DNA from: Hoeflea sp.
GTDB lineage: Bacteria; Pseudomonadota; Alphaproteobacteria; Rhizobiales; Rhizobiaceae
Assembly: GCF_002733955.1 (NCBI RefSeq)
Contig: NZ_NVXQ01000009.1
Coordinates: forward strand, 62,001-126,000
Length of the DNA stretch: 64,000 nucleotides
Direction: 5' to 3'
Shown here piece after piece: positions 1 to 9,670 of this stretch. A model generated the notes under the pieces. It saw only the letters and a list, made by a program, of their open reading frames with translations, was not told the origin of the DNA and ran no database searches. A program made the translations under genes and the position numbers. Numbering within the stretch: the stretch's first letter is position 1; each line of letters opens with the position of its first letter.

Positions 1-853
1 ACACCGAATGCGCCACCAGCGCCACCACGATGATCGCCCCGCCAACCAGACCAAGCCGTGTCGGCATCTCCGAGAAGATCAGCCACATCCAGACCGGCGC
101 AAGAATGGTTTCAAGCAGATAGAACATCGCCACTTCCGGCCCGGAAATGTATTTCGGTCCCGTCGCCAGGCACCAGAACGCGACCGGGATCACCACCAGC
201 CCGTTGAGCGCCAGCCAGCCTGGTTGCGGCAGCACGATGCCCGAGGGTCCGCCGATCATGTACAGGCCGACCAGGCACGGCACCAGGGCTGCAAACAGCG
301 GCGCAAAGCCCATGCCGGTGCGCGCCTTGCGGCTGATGGTGATGATCAGTGACAGCATCAGCGAGGTAAACAGCGCCAGCCCGTTGCCGAGCATGTTGCC
401 GGCCTGAAGCCCGTCGGAGACGATCAGCCCGACCCCGAACACCATTGCCGCCATCGCCGCAAAGGTCTGTGGCTTCGGCTTTTCCCCGATCAGCAGCCAG
501 CCCATCAGCGCCGAAAACATCGGGTTGAAGGCGAGAATGAACACCAGATTGGCTGTCGTGGTATGAAACACCGCCATCATGAAGCTGATTGCCGCTATGC
601 CGTAGAGCCCGGTCACCAGCAATCCGGTCCGTCCCGGAATGACCGGCGTGCGATCCGAGCTGAAGAGCCGCAACGCGCCCCACATCACCAGGGCTGCGAA
701 GAAGGTCATGCCGCCGCGTGTGGCGACCACGGACCAGGCGTCGCCTCCCGAGAGCTTGATCAACGGAATGTCGATGGTCAGCGCCAGCCCGCCAATTGCG
801 GTGATCAGCAGCCCCTTGCGGTGGTCGGCGGCCTGCTGGGAAAAATCGGACAT
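1..853 (-). CDS. EamA/DMT-family transporter, C-terminus cut by window edge
   Basis: Translating the minus strand from the ATG at 853 gives 284 codons with no stop before base 1, so the 3' end lies outside the window. The product is a chain of hydrophobic helices in two halves, as in drug/metabolite transporters. It has the recognisable N-terminal helix (about residues 14-30), the loop ending GWLLIGEKPKPQTF (about 113-126) that closes the first EamA repeat, and a second repeat ending near FYLLETILAPVWMWLIFSE. EamA proteins are inner-membrane exporters of small metabolites or amino acids; the substrate cannot be read from sequence. An AAGG lies about 9 bases before the start. It follows bpt on the same strand with an 85-base gap and may or may not be cotranscribed. 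Confidence 0.88.
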   Translation of the reverse strand, partial: MSDFSQQAADHRKGLLITAIGGLALTIDIPLIKLSGGDAWSVVATRGGMTFFAALVMWGALRLFSSDRTPVIPGRTGLLVTGLYGIAAISFMMAVFHTTTANLVFILAFNPMFSALMGWLLIGEKPKPQTFAAMAAMVFGVGLIVSDGLQAGNMLGNGLALFTSLMLSLIITISRKARTGMGFAPLFAALVPCLVGLYMIGGPSGIVLPQPGWLALNGLVVIPVAFWCLATGPKYISGPEVAMFYLLETILAPVWMWLIFSEMPTRLGLVGGAIIVVALVAHSV

Positions 854-938
854 GAAAAAGGCCTTGCTGGGAACCGGTGGGCCCGGGCTCCGGACATTGA
901 AATCGATGATCTATCAGGAGTGGTAATGCGCTTGCCGG

Positions 939-1685
939 TTATGGTTCATACCGCTGCCAGCCCTGCGCCATCAGATGTTCCTGTGGCAAAAAGCGGGTCT
1001 TGTATTCCATCTTGCGCGAACCCTCGACCCAATAGCCGAGATAGACATGCGGCAAACCCAGGGCCTGGGCGCGCTCGATATGGTCGAGGATCATGTAGGT
1101 GCCGAGCGAGCGCTCGGTCAGGTCCGGATTGAAGAAGGAATAGACCATCGACAGCCCGTCGCCCATCCGGTCGGTGAGCGCCACCGCCAGCAATTCGCCG
1201 GTCGGCTGCTCCTGCAGCCCATCGCCTTCGTTTCTGACGCGATACTCGATGATGCGGCTGTCGACATGCGAATCCTCCACCATCATCGCGTAATCGCCGA
1301 TGCTCATGTCGGCCATGCCGCCGCTCTGGTGGCGGCTGTCGAGATAGCGCCGGAACAGCTTGAACTGCTCGCTCGAGGGCTCGGCGTGATATTCGGTCGC
1401 AACCAGATCCCTGTTTCCGGCGCGGTTGCGCCGCATCGACCGGGTCGGCTTGAATTCACTCGCCAGGATACGCACCGAAATGCAGGCCCGGCAGGCTTCA
1501 CAGGCCGGGCGGTAGGCGATGTTCTGCGATCGCCGAAAGCCGCCCTGGGTCAGAAGATCGTTGAGTTCCCGCGCCTTGTCGCCCACCAGATGCGTAAACA
1601 CCTTTCGCTCCATGTGGCCCTCAAGATAGGGGCATTCCGACGGCGCGGTCAGAAAGAACTGCGGTGAATTGACAGGTTTGTTCAT
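939..1685 (-). CDS. bpt: Aspartate/glutamate leucyltransferase (N-end rule aminoacyl-tRNA-protein transferase)
   Basis: This cytoplasmic enzyme moves an amino acid from aminoacyl-tRNA to proteins with N-terminal Asp or Glu, marking them for ClpS/ClpAP degradation. The 248-residue product has the ATE N-terminal domain with Cys18 in CPYLEG and the C62-x2-C65-x2-C68 cluster. The C-terminal domain ends in [18 protein letters not shown], typical of the Bpt/ATE family, and the length is normal. I chose the ATG at 1685 because upstream in-frame starts (1733, 1688) either overlap the preceding permease gene or add residues unlike the family. Identity as Bpt (leucyl transfer) rather than arginyl transfer is inferred from the bacterial family. 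Confidence 0.9.
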   Translation of the reverse strand: MNKPVNSPQFFLTAPSECPYLEGHMERKVFTHLVGDKARELNDLLTQGGFRRSQNIAYRPACEACRACISVRILASEFKPTRSMRRNRAGNRDLVATEYHAEPSSEQFKLFRRYLDSRHQSGGMADMSIGDYAMMVEDSHVDSRIIEYRVRNEGDGLQEQPTGELLAVALTDRMGDGLSMVYSFFNPDLTERSLGTYMILDHIERAQALGLPHVYLGYWVEGSRKMEYKTRFLPQEHLMAQGWQRYEP

Positions 1686-1707
1686 CATCTCGTGTATTCG
1701 ATGCTGG

Positions 1708-3528
1708 TCACAGTCCATAGTACCATGGCGCAAGTAACGAAAACGTCAACCATATGATGATCACAAGCGGCGTGCCTGCGCGAAGAAAATCACTGAACCG
1801 GTAGTGCCCGGGCCCCATCACCAAGAGATTGGTCTGATAGCCGATCGGTGTGGCGAAAGACGCGTTCGAGGCAAAGATCACAGCTGCGATGAACGGTTCG
1901 GGCGGTGCGCCCATACCCTTGGCGATTCCGAGCGCAATCGGGGTAAACAGCACGGCGGTGGCGTTGTTCGACAGCACGTTGGTCAGTGCAGCCATCACCA
2001 GAAACAGCCCGGAGAGGATGACACCCGACGGTGCGCCCTCCATCAGGCTGAGCGAGCTCGAGGCAATCAGCGCAGCGCCGCCGGTTGATTCGAGCGCCGT
2101 GGCGAGCGCCACGGACGATCCCACCAGCAGGAAGATCTGCCGGTCGAAGGCGCGCCCCGCCTGAAGGATCGACAGGCATCCGGTCAGCAGCATCAGCACG
2201 GCGCCACAGATTGCGGCGACCACGATGGGAACGACTGAGAAGGCCGAAAGCAGCACGATGGCTGCGAAGATCGCCACCGCAATGCGGGCCTTGCGCGATT
2301 GCGGCACCGCTTCGGCGGAGTATTCGAGCAGCAGCAGGTCATGGTTGCCCCTGAGCTGCTGGATCGCCTCCACCGGCCCGCCGATCAGCAGCGTGTCCCC
2401 GGGTTCAAGCCTGATGTCGGACAGGGCGACACGCGCCATCCGGCTTTTGCGCTGGACGCCAAGCACGGAAATTCCGAACTGCGGCCGCAGGCCCGAGAGC
2501 TGAATGGTTCGCCCGGCGTAGCGCGACCCGGGCGAGATCACGGCTTCAGCAAGGTGATAGTCAGGCCCCGGCGGATGCTCGTGCTGGGTCTCCTCGACAG
2601 GCCCGTCATCGGCCTCAAGTCCGGTGCGTCCGCGCGCCAGCGCCTTTGAGAAGGCCTTCCTTGTTCCGGTTACCACCAGCGTGTCGCCGATGGACAGGGT
2701 GAGGTCCTCGAAGGGCGGCAAGACCGGCACGTCGCGGCGCTGAAGCATTCTCAGTGTCAGGTCGCCAAGCCCGGGAAACATGCCGGCCTTGGCCGAGATT
2801 CCGACAAAGGGATGATCCCGCGTCAGCGTGATCTCGCCGATGAACTGCGCACCCGATTTGGCCCCGGCAGAGAGTTCCGCCTTGCGTTCCGGCAAAAGGC
2901 GCGGCAGCACTGCTAACACATAGACGCCGCCGACCAGCGCCAGGATGACGCCCATGCCGGTGATGTCGAAAAAGCCGATCTCGTAGCCGTAGTCCCGCAC
3001 AACGCCGGCAACCAGCAGGTTGGTCGACGAGCCGATCAGCGTGGTCATGCCGCCCAGGATGGTGATGAAGGAGAGCGGGATGAACACCTGGCTCGGCGAA
3101 ATCGACCGCTGCGCCGAAATCACCACCAGGATCGGAATGAAGATCACCACCACCGGCGTGTTGTTGAGAAAAGCGGAAAATATCGCCGCGCCCACGAGAA
3201 TGAAGAGGATCGGCCGAAACGTGCTGGCGCCGCCCATCCGCCCGAGTTTTCGGGCCGGCGCTTCCATCGCGTCGGTGGCAAACAGGCCCTGTCCGACAAT
3301 CAGAAGCGCAATGACGGTGACGAGCGCCGGGTTGGAAAACCCCGACAGAAGCCGTTCGGGTTCGAGGCTTGTGCCATCAGGCCCGGTGAAGGGCACCGCC
3401 CCGAACAGGATCAGCACGGCTGCAAGCGAGACCAGCGAGACCGTCTCCATCGGCCAGCGTTCGGACGCATAGGCGACAATGGTGGCCGCAATGATAACAA
3501 ACGTGGCGATGAGATGGAAATCTGGCAT
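1708..3528 (-). CDS. SLC13-family permease with two TrkA-C (RCK_C) domains
   Basis: This 606-residue inner-membrane protein has a hydrophobic N-terminal half, then two soluble regulatory segments of the TrkA-C type (about residues 233-292 and 325-392). The latter shows the usual '..[11 protein letters not shown]..' ending. A second membrane half carries the SLC13 signature region with [13 protein letters not shown] and [19 protein letters not shown]. Proteins of this plan are sodium- or proton-coupled transporters of di/tricarboxylates, sulfate or related anions; the substrate is unknown here. Length matches the family. It ends 22 bases upstream of bpt on the same strand. About 200 bases separate it from the upstream oxidoreductase, so an own promoter is likely. 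Confidence 0.88.
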   Translation of the reverse strand: MPDFHLIATFVIIAATIVAYASERWPMETVSLVSLAAVLILFGAVPFTGPDGTSLEPERLLSGFSNPALVTVIALLIVGQGLFATDAMEAPARKLGRMGGASTFRPILFILVGAAIFSAFLNNTPVVVIFIPILVVISAQRSISPSQVFIPLSFITILGGMTTLIGSSTNLLVAGVVRDYGYEIGFFDITGMGVILALVGGVYVLAVLPRLLPERKAELSAGAKSGAQFIGEITLTRDHPFVGISAKAGMFPGLGDLTLRMLQRRDVPVLPPFEDLTLSIGDTLVVTGTRKAFSKALARGRTGLEADDGPVEETQHEHPPGPDYHLAEAVISPGSRYAGRTIQLSGLRPQFGISVLGVQRKSRMARVALSDIRLEPGDTLLIGGPVEAIQQLRGNHDLLLLEYSAEAVPQSRKARIAVAIFAAIVLLSAFSVVPIVVAAICGAVLMLLTGCLSILQAGRAFDRQIFLLVGSSVALATALESTGGAALIASSSLSLMEGAPSGVILSGLFLVMAALTNVLSNNATAVLFTPIALGIAKGMGAPPEPFIAAVIFASNASFATPIGYQTNLLVMGPGHYRFSDFLRAGTPLVIIIWLTFSLLAPWYYGL

Positions 3529-3729
3529 GAACGCGGTGCGACTCCGGTGGCGCGAGTTGCTACCACTTTACCGCGTCGCCGCCTCGCACGCCTAGGGCGA
3601 ATATTTCAGCTCGAGCATAAGCGGCGCAACAGGCGCAGCAATGGTCGTGCCAACCCGGAAACGAAAATTCCGCTCAGCGAGGTCGAGAATAGTCCGCATC
3701 AGCATCAAGAAGGCCCGGTAGGCTTCCGG

Positions 3730-6700
3730 TCAGGCCGAGATCCGGCCGCTACGCGCCAGAAGAGCCTCCACCTGGGCCCGCGCCTTTTGCACAGCTTCAT
3801 GTTTGACCGGCCCGTATCCGCGGATCTCCATGGGGGCCGAAAGCACCTCTGCCCACATAGGAGCATTGGCTGGGGAAATTTCGCGCTCGCAGCGCGTCAT
3901 CAGCGCCTCGAACCAGCCGATCAGCTCCCGCTCCATCTTGCGCTCGGCGGCGTAGCCGAACGGATCGAACACCGTGCCGCGAAGAGCCTTGAGCCGTGCC
4001 AGCAGGGACAGCGCAGGCCGGATGGCGGGACCAAAGGCCCGTTTCAGCGGCCGGCCGCGCGCATCCTTTCCGCTTGCGAGCAGGGGTGGCGCAAAATGAT
4101 GCACGAGCTTGAAATCGCCTTCGAAACGGTCCGTGAGGCTGGCGAGAAAGCTCTTGTCGCGGTGCAGCCGCGCCACTTCGTACTCGTCCTTGTAGGACAT
4201 CAGCTTGAACAGCGACCTGGCCGCCCTGGTGGCCAGGTCATCCGCCTCAGCGGCTGGCATCCTTGCAACGAAATCCCTCATGCGGCTGCGGTACCGGTTT
4301 GCCCAGGCGGCATTCTGATAACCTTCCAGAAACGCGGCGCGCCGGTCGATTATCTCGTCAAGCGAGGTGGCAATGTCGCTTGGCGGGTTGAGGTGCTCTG
4401 TCAGAGCCGAGGGATCAGCGGCCATCAGCCGGCCGCAGGCAAGCGCGCGCTTGTTGTTGTCGACGGCGACATTGTTGAGCTCCACCGCCCGCATCAGCGC
4501 ATCAAGGGACACCGGCACCAGCCCGCGCTGCCAGGCAAAGCCGAGCATCATCACATTGGCGAAGACCGCGTCGCCAAACAGCGCCTCAGAGGCCGCGTTG
4601 GCATCGAACGCAGCAAGGTTGTCCGCACCGACCACCGCCTCGATGGCTGTGCTGCGGCCATCAATATTGAGATCCGCATCCCGTTTGAGCACCAGGTCAC
4701 CCGTCGGCATCGAGGCGGTGTTGAGTGCCACGCGGGTCCGGGCCGAGTAGGTGCCGGACGCCTTGGGCGAGGAAGACACCACCACGTCGCAGCCGATCAC
4801 TGCGTCGGCCATGCCAGTGTCGATCCGGACCTGGTGGATCTGGCCGGGGTCCTGACCGATCCGCACGAAGCTCAGCACCGAGCCGAATTTCTGCGCGAAT
4901 CCGGTGAAATCGAGAATGCTCGCGCCCTTGCCCTCAAGGTGTGCCGCCATCGAGATCAGCTGGCCGACGGTGACCACACCGGTGCCGCCAACGCCGGTCA
5001 CCAGCAGGTTGAACGGCGTCTCAAGCGACGGCAATGAGGGCAGGGGTACCCGCTTCATCATGGCATCGATGTCAATGTCGGCCGGCTTCGGCTTGCGCCG
5101 CTCAGCGCCTTCGATGGTCACGAAGCTGGGGCAAAAGCCATTCAGGCACGACATGTCCTTGTTGCAGTTGGACTGGTTGATCTGCCGCTTGCGACCGAAC
5201 TCGGTCTCCTTCGGCTCGACGCTGAGGCAATTGGACTCGGTCGAGCAATCGCCGCAGCCTTCACAGACAAGCTCGTTGATGACGGCGAATTTCTTCGGAT
5301 CGGGCAGGGTGCCACGCTTGCGTCGGCGGCGCTTTTCCGTGGCGCAGGTCTGCTCGTAGATCAGCACCGAAACGCCCGGGACTTCACGCAGCTCCCGCTG
5401 CACCGCGTCCATCTCGCCGCGCGCATGAATGGAAATGCCGCGCGGGAAATCAGCGGCGGCGAACTTGTCTGGATCATCCGAGACCAGCGCGATCCGCTCG
5501 ACACCCTCGGCGCGGCAGATATGCGAGATCGCCTGAACGCTCACCGGTCCGTCGACTGGCTGGCCGCCGGTCATGGCGACGGCGTCATTGTAGAGGATCT
5601 TGTAGGTGATGTTGGCCTTTGCCGCGATCGCCTGGCGGATCGCCATAGAGCCTGAGTGATACCAGGTGCCTTCGCCGAGATTCTGGAAGATGTGATCCTT
5701 GCCGGTAAAGCGCGAGGAGGCCGCCCAGTTGACCCCTTCGCCACCCATCTGGATCAGCGACGAGGTCTCGCGGTCCATCCAGCTGGCCATGAAATGACAG
5801 CCGATACCGGCCAGCGCCTTCGAGCCCTCGGGCACCTTCGTCGAGGTGTTGTGCGGACAGCCGGAACAGAAATAGGGCGTGCGGGTGGCGCCAGGATCGC
5901 TGAGTGCAACCAGTGGCTCGGCAACGATCTCCGCAGCCCGCGCGGCAAAATTCTCGCCGCGGAACACGCCGTCTAGCCGCTTGGCGATCAGCGGCAGCAA
6001 TTGTTTCGGCGACAGCTCGCCGGTCCACGGGATCAGGCGCCGCCCGGTCTCGTCATGCTTGCCGACCATGCGCTGCGGCTTGTCGCCGGGCCAGTCGTAG
6101 AAATACTCCTTGAACTGGCTTTCGATGATGCCGCGCTTTTCCTCGATCACCACCACTTCGCGTTTGCCGCGGACGAAATCGAGCGCCGCTCGGCGCGCGA
6201 GCGGCCAGACCATGCCGACCTTGTAGATATCGATGCCGAGCGCCCGGCAGCGGGCCTCATTCAGCCCCAGCAGGCGCAACGCTTCCATCAGGTCGAGATG
6301 CGCCTTGCCGGTGGTCACGAAGCCGAAGCGCGCGTTATCAATGCCATAGATCGCCCGGTCGATCGGGTTGGCCTCAGCGAAGGCGAAGACCGCATGTTTC
6401 TTGGCCTCCATCCGCTCTTCGATCTGCGGACCGGGCAGATCCGGCCAACGGTAGTGCAGGCCGGTCGCCGGGATATGGAAGTCGGGTTTTGCAAAGACAC
6501 GGTCGGGCTTGAGCAGGAAGGAGCTGGCGCCCTCGACCGTTTCCGAGATCGCCTTGAAACCGACCCACATGCCCGAATAACGCGACAGCGCGTAGCCGTA
6601 TTCGGCAAATTCCAGATACTCCGAAACACTGGCCGGATTGAGCGTCGGCATGAACCAGGCCATGAAGGCGACATCCGACTGGTGCGGCATCGAGGACGAG

Positions 6701-7167
6701 ACGCAACCATGATCGTCGCCCGCCACCACCAGCACGCCGCCATGCGGCGAGGAGCCATAGGCGTTGCCGTGTTTCAGCGCGTCGCCGGCCCGGTCGACGC
6801 CTGGACCCTTGCCGTACCAGAGGCCGAAGACGCCTTCGACTTTGCGGTTCGGATTGGTTTCCACCTGCTGTGAGCCGAGTACTGCCGTTGCCGCCAGATC
6901 CTCGTTAACGGCCGGCAGGAACTCGATGCCGTCTTCGGCCAGCCGCGTCTTCTGCCGCCAGAGTTCCATGTCGAGGCCGCCCAGCGGCGAGCCGCGATAG
7001 CCCGACACGAAGCCACCGGTCTTCAACCCCGCCTCGCGGTCACGCCGCGCCTGGTCGAACACGGCCCTAACCAGCGCCTGCGTACCGGTCATGAACACCC
7101 GTCCGCTTTGCAGCGTGTAGCGGTCCGACAGGGCGTAACTGGATGGCGCGGATGTGTGAAATGTCAT
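3730..7167 (-). CDS. Indolepyruvate ferredoxin oxidoreductase family protein, alpha-gamma fusion
   Basis: This 1145-residue thiamine-diphosphate 2-oxoacid oxidoreductase should oxidatively decarboxylate aryl- or branched-chain 2-oxoacids to acyl-CoA. The N-terminal two thirds hold the pyrimidine- and TPP-binding domains (YRGSPLGG near residue 58; GCPHNTST and the GMGGEG-like IQMGGEGVNW further on). An Fe-S segment contains C635-x2-C638-x2-C641-x5-C647. The C-terminal part carries the gamma domain with NLLVTGVGGTGVVTVG. Start choice: GGAGG lies only 2 bases from the ATG at 7173 but 8 bases from the ATG at 7167, so 7167 is preferred. A divergent Lrp/AsnC regulator 126 bases away suggests amino-acid-responsive control of aromatic or branched amino-acid breakdown. 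The single-chain form is common in aerobic proteobacteria; the exact substrate is not determined. Confidence 0.92.
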   Translation of the reverse strand: MTFHTSAPSSYALSDRYTLQSGRVFMTGTQALVRAVFDQARRDREAGLKTGGFVSGYRGSPLGGLDMELWRQKTRLAEDGIEFLPAVNEDLAATAVLGSQQVETNPNRKVEGVFGLWYGKGPGVDRAGDALKHGNAYGSSPHGGVLVVAGDDHGCVSSSMPHQSDVAFMAWFMPTLNPASVSEYLEFAEYGYALSRYSGMWVGFKAISETVEGASSFLLKPDRVFAKPDFHIPATGLHYRWPDLPGPQIEERMEAKKHAVFAFAEANPIDRAIYGIDNARFGFVTTGKAHLDLMEALRLLGLNEARCRALGIDIYKVGMVWPLARRAALDFVRGKREVVVIEEKRGIIESQFKEYFYDWPGDKPQRMVGKHDETGRRLIPWTGELSPKQLLPLIAKRLDGVFRGENFAARAAEIVAEPLVALSDPGATRTPYFCSGCPHNTSTKVPEGSKALAGIGCHFMASWMDRETSSLIQMGGEGVNWAASSRFTGKDHIFQNLGEGTWYHSGSMAIRQAIAAKANITYKILYNDAVAMTGGQPVDGPVSVQAISHICRAEGVERIALVSDDPDKFAAADFPRGISIHARGEMDAVQRELREVPGVSVLIYEQTCATEKRRRRKRGTLPDPKKFAVINELVCEGCGDCSTESNCLSVEPKETEFGRKRQINQSNCNKDMSCLNGFCPSFVTIEGAERRKPKPADIDIDAMMKRVPLPSLPSLETPFNLLVTGVGGTGVVTVGQLISMAAHLEGKGASILDFTGFAQKFGSVLSFVRIGQDPGQIHQVRIDTGMADAVIGCDVVVSSSPKASGTYSARTRVALNTASMPTGDLVLKRDADLNIDGRSTAIEAVVGADNLAAFDANAASEALFGDAVFANVMMLGFAWQRGLVPVSLDALMRAVELNNVAVDNNKRALACGRLMAADPSALTEHLNPPSDIATSLDEIIDRRAAFLEGYQNAAWANRYRSRMRDFVARMPAAEADDLATRAARSLFKLMSYKDEYEVARLHRDKSFLASLTDRFEGDFKLVHHFAPPLLASGKDARGRPLKRAFGPAIRPALSLLARLKALRGTVFDPFGYAAERKMERELIGWFEALMTRCEREISPANAPMWAEVLSAPMEIRGYGPVKHEAVQKARAQVEALLARSGRISA

Positions 7168-7204
7168 GGGCATGTCCTCCGCCCGCGATCATAACATTTT
7201 CAGG

Positions 7205-7221
7205 CTGGCAGAACTTGCCAG
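7205..7221. promoter_or_regulatory. Inverted repeat, candidate Lrp/AsnC operator
   Basis: In the 126-base divergent gap between the oxidoreductase and the AsnC-type regulator there is a perfect inverted repeat, CTGGCA-N5-TGCCAG. Lrp/AsnC proteins often bind imperfect palindromes of about 15 bp beside their own gene and a divergent target. Position and symmetry fit, but no consensus is available to compare. Confidence 0.35.
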
Positions 7222-7231
7222 ATTGGCCGTG

Positions 7232-7260
7232 TTGCGTCAGAAATACGGTAGGGCTATTCG
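7232..7260 (+). promoter_or_regulatory. Possible promoter of the AsnC-type regulator
   Basis: TTGCGT and TATTCG are separated by exactly 17 bases and lie about 35 bases before the regulator's start, downstream of the inverted repeat at 7205. The -35 fits well and the -10 only moderately. This is a weak call by eye. Confidence 0.25.
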
Positions 7261-7293
7261 AATTACGCTCTATGAGTGAAAGGAGTATCCGCA

Positions 7294-7764
7294 TTGGCGG
7301 AAAAAATCGAAATCCAGCAGGTTGACCGGCAGCTACTCAACGCCCTGCAGGAGGATGGCCGCATCTCCAACCAGGACCTTGCCGAGCGCGCCGCCATGTC
7401 GGCGTCCGCCTGCTGGCGACGGGTCAAGGCGCTGGAGGAGGGCGGCGTCATCGAGCGCTACACGGCGCTGGTCAATCCCGAAGCCGTCGGCCTAGAGTTC
7501 CACGCCATGGTCCACGTCGTGCTCTCGCGCCATCAGGCCGGCCACGTCGAAAACTTCATCCAGGCCGTGATGACCCGCCCGGAAGTCCTCGACTGCTTCG
7601 CCACCACCGGCGACTCCGACTATCACCTCCGAATCCGCTGCCGCGACCTCGCCGCCTATAACGCGTTCCTGGAGGAGTTCATGTTCTCGCTGGAGGGCGT
7701 CTCGACGGTCAAGACCAACCTCATTTTAAGGCAATTGAAGCATGAGACGCGGTTGGTGGTGTAG
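7294..7764 (+). CDS. Lrp/AsnC family transcriptional regulator
   Basis: This 156-residue regulator has an N-terminal helix-turn-helix (about residues 6-60; DRQLLNALQEDGRISNQDLAERAAMSASACWRRV spans it) and a C-terminal RAM/AsnC ligand-binding domain (about 65-150, with the typical GDSDYHLRI segment). Lrp/AsnC proteins bind amino acids through the RAM domain and act as dimers or octamers. I chose TTG at 7294 because AAAGGAG sits 7-8 bases before it; the in-frame GTG at 7276 has no such site. It is divergent from the 2-oxoacid oxidoreductase and probably controls it. Its stop is one base from the end of the convergent RDD gene. Confidence 0.92.
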   Translation: MAEKIEIQQVDRQLLNALQEDGRISNQDLAERAAMSASACWRRVKALEEGGVIERYTALVNPEAVGLEFHAMVHVVLSRHQAGHVENFIQAVMTRPEVLDCFATTGDSDYHLRIRCRDLAAYNAFLEEFMFSLEGVSTVKTNLILRQLKHETRLVV

Positions 7765-7765
7765 A

Positions 7766-8236
7766 CTAACTCCGCACCACCACGGTCCCCAGCATCCAGT
7801 CATGCACGGTCTGCTTGCGATCAAGCACCAGCGTGGCGAGCAGGATGAACGGGGTCAGCACGGCGTTGAGTGCCCAGAACAACACGCCGTGGACGACGGC
7901 CAGCATGAAATCGACCGGGCGGCCGTCGAGGCGGGCGAGGCGGATACCCATCATCCGCATGCCGGGCGTGGCCTGGTTCGGTCCACCCATGGTCAGGCCG
8001 ATATAGGGAATGGCCACCAGCAAAAACAGGATCGGATAGAGGAAGAAGCCGAGGCCCAGCGTAAAGATGCCGATGAAGAACACCAGGATTGCCATCGGGA
8101 TGCAAAGCGCCAGCACGATGGCATAGTCGACAAAGAACGCCAGCACGCGCTTGGTGCGAACGCCGTCATAAAGCGCGATGTCGTCATACGCGCCCATGGC
8201 GTGATTGTCTGCACTCTCGCGGATCGGCTGGCTCAT
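7766..8236 (-). CDS. RDD family membrane protein
   Basis: This 156-residue integral membrane protein opens with the RDD signature region, here YDGVRTKRVLAFFVDYAIV (R29, D36 area). It has about three to four hydrophobic helices and the conserved TPGMRMMGIRL segment followed by VLDRKQTVHDWMLGTVVV near the C-terminus. RDD proteins are inner-membrane proteins, some implicated in ion or solute transport; the function here is not known. The AGGAG six bases upstream of the ATG at 8236 supports the start. It is convergent with the AsnC regulator. Confidence 0.87.
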   Translation of the reverse strand: MSQPIRESADNHAMGAYDDIALYDGVRTKRVLAFFVDYAIVLALCIPMAILVFFIGIFTLGLGFFLYPILFLLVAIPYIGLTMGGPNQATPGMRMMGIRLARLDGRPVDFMLAVVHGVLFWALNAVLTPFILLATLVLDRKQTVHDWMLGTVVVRS

Positions 8237-8389
8237 CGATTTCTCCTGTCAACGGATGCGGGCAAAGGCCTCGCGCCCTGAAGATGTAGGAACTCACGGT
8301 GCAGAGTTAAAGGGTTGGACCCGGGCAGGACGGGCGATGCGCAATCTTGGCGCGAGAATTTATGGTGTTGCAGGACGCTATCTCACACC

Positions 8390-8570
8390 ACCGTCATACC
8401 GGACTTGATCAAGACAAGCGTAGCGACGTCGTAGCCTCCGGCATCCAGCAGGCGAGCGTCCGCGAGCCGCTAGAATCTGGTTCGTTTTGACGCCGAAGAG
8501 TCTCCCACCGCGCCGACGCGCGGTGGCTGGATGCCGGGTCGAGCCCGGCATGACGGAGGCGGGGGAGTTG
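8390..8570. repeat. Dispersed palindromic intergenic repeat, mosaic of hairpins
   Basis: This stretch between the RDD gene and hemB holds two clean hairpins. CCACCGCG (8505-8512) pairs with CGCGGTGG (8519-8526), and ATGCCGGG (8531-8538) pairs with CCCGGCAT (8544-8551). Its right side reads as the 'pathogen-like' motif (ctggatgccggg...cccggcatgacgg) that recurs in many alphaproteobacterial genomes as short dispersed repeats, and the left side (gtcataccggacttgatc) resembles another arm of such elements. The rest of the 378-base gap at 8237-8614 shows no gene. Small open frames here encode the typical repeat-derived peptides and are not genes. Confidence 0.7.
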
Positions 8571-8614
8571 CCATCCGGGAACGAGGTCGTGGGTTGCAGT
8601 GTTTGTGGCCCGCT

Positions 8615-9670
8615 TCACCAGCCGCCCTTGGCGATCAACCTTGCCGCTTCCGGCGCGAAATAAGTCAGCACTCCGTCACAGCCGGCGCGTTTGAAGGCGA
8701 GCAGCTTTTCCATCATCACCCGTTCGCCGTCGATATAGCCCGCCGCGTGGCCGGCCTTGATCATCGAGTATTCGCCCGACACCTGGTAGGCGAAGGTCGG
8801 CAGCCCGTAGGTGTCCTTGAGCGCGCGGCAGATGTCGAGATAGACCAGCCCCGGCTTGACCATCAGCATGTCGGCGCCTTCCTCGACATCCATTCCGGCG
8901 TCGCGGATCGCTTCCACGGTGTTGGCCGGATCGAGGTAATAGGTGCGCTTGTCGCCTTTCAGCAGCCCCGAAGTGCCGATCGCCTCGCGGTAGGGGCCGT
9001 AGCAGGCCGATGCAAATTTAGTCGCATAGGACATGATCGCCACATTCTGGTGGCCGGCCGCATCCAGCGCCCGGCGGATAGCGCCGATGCGCCCGTCCAT
9101 CATGTCCGAGGGCGAGATGATGTCGGCGCCCGCATCGGCCTGATGCACCGCACCTGCCGCGATCTGCCGCACGGTCTCGTCATTGAGGATCTCGCCGTCG
9201 CGCAGGATGCCGTCATGGCCGTGGCTGGTGAACGGATCCAGCGCCACATCGGTGATGACGCCGATATTGGGGACGGCCTTCTTGATCGCGCGCGTGGTCT
9301 GGTTGATCAGATTGTCCGGCTCGAGAATGTGCGAGCCGGTCTCGTCGCGCTTGTCCATCTCCACATTGGGGAAGGTGGCGAGAGCTGGAATGCCGAGATC
9401 GGCGGCCATTTTTGCCGCTTCCACGGCCCGATCCACGCTCATCCGGTTGACGCCGGGCATGGCCTCGATCGGCTCCACCACATTGGTGCCCGGAACAATG
9501 AAGATCGGCCAGATCAGATCGTCCACCGTCAACCGCGTTTCGCGCACCATCCGCCGCGACCAGTCCGCCACCCGGGTGCGGCGCATGCGGCGGTGGCCGG
9601 TAATCTCGTCGACATTGCTTGCTGCTGCTGCCGCCAGCCCTGCTGCCGTGTTGCTCGATTTCTCGCCCAT
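8615..9670 (-). CDS. hemB: Delta-aminolevulinic acid dehydratase (porphobilinogen synthase)
   Basis: HemB condenses two 5-aminolevulinate molecules to porphobilinogen in haem synthesis, in the cytoplasm. The 351-residue product is of normal length. The two Schiff-base lysines are visible: K218 in SYATKFASACYGP and K272 in MLMVKPGLVYLD. The metal-site region (DVALDPFTSHGHDG) carries few Cys, as in magnesium-dependent alphaproteobacterial enzymes. The N-terminal 30 residues are a low-complexity Ala/Asn-rich extension before RRMRRTRVADWSRRMVRE. Transcription runs alone; the repeat at 8390-8570 lies just beyond its 3' end. Confidence 0.96.
   Translation of the reverse strand: MGEKSSNTAAGLAAAAASNVDEITGHRRMRRTRVADWSRRMVRETRLTVDDLIWPIFIVPGTNVVEPIEAMPGVNRMSVDRAVEAAKMAADLGIPALATFPNVEMDKRDETGSHILEPDNLINQTTRAIKKAVPNIGVITDVALDPFTSHGHDGILRDGEILNDETVRQIAAGAVHQADAGADIISPSDMMDGRIGAIRRALDAAGHQNVAIMSYATKFASACYGPYREAIGTSGLLKGDKRTYYLDPANTVEAIRDAGMDVEEGADMLMVKPGLVYLDICRALKDTYGLPTFAYQVSGEYSMIKAGHAAGYIDGERVMMEKLLAFKRAGCDGVLTYFAPEAARLIAKGGW

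Noticed and set aside
3592-3705. 38-codon minus-strand frame between the permease and the oxidoreductase
   Set aside because: Open and in the same direction as its neighbours, but with no ribosome site and no recognisable features; cannot be supported.
3514-5037. 507-codon plus-strand frame opposite the 2-oxoacid oxidoreductase
   Set aside because: Shadow frame; the minus-strand gene has continuous conserved domains through this region.
8409-8618. 69-codon minus-strand frame in the hemB/RDD gap
   Set aside because: It is the recurring peptide encoded by the dispersed repeat (…RHAGLDPASS…), a common false gene in alphaproteobacteria.
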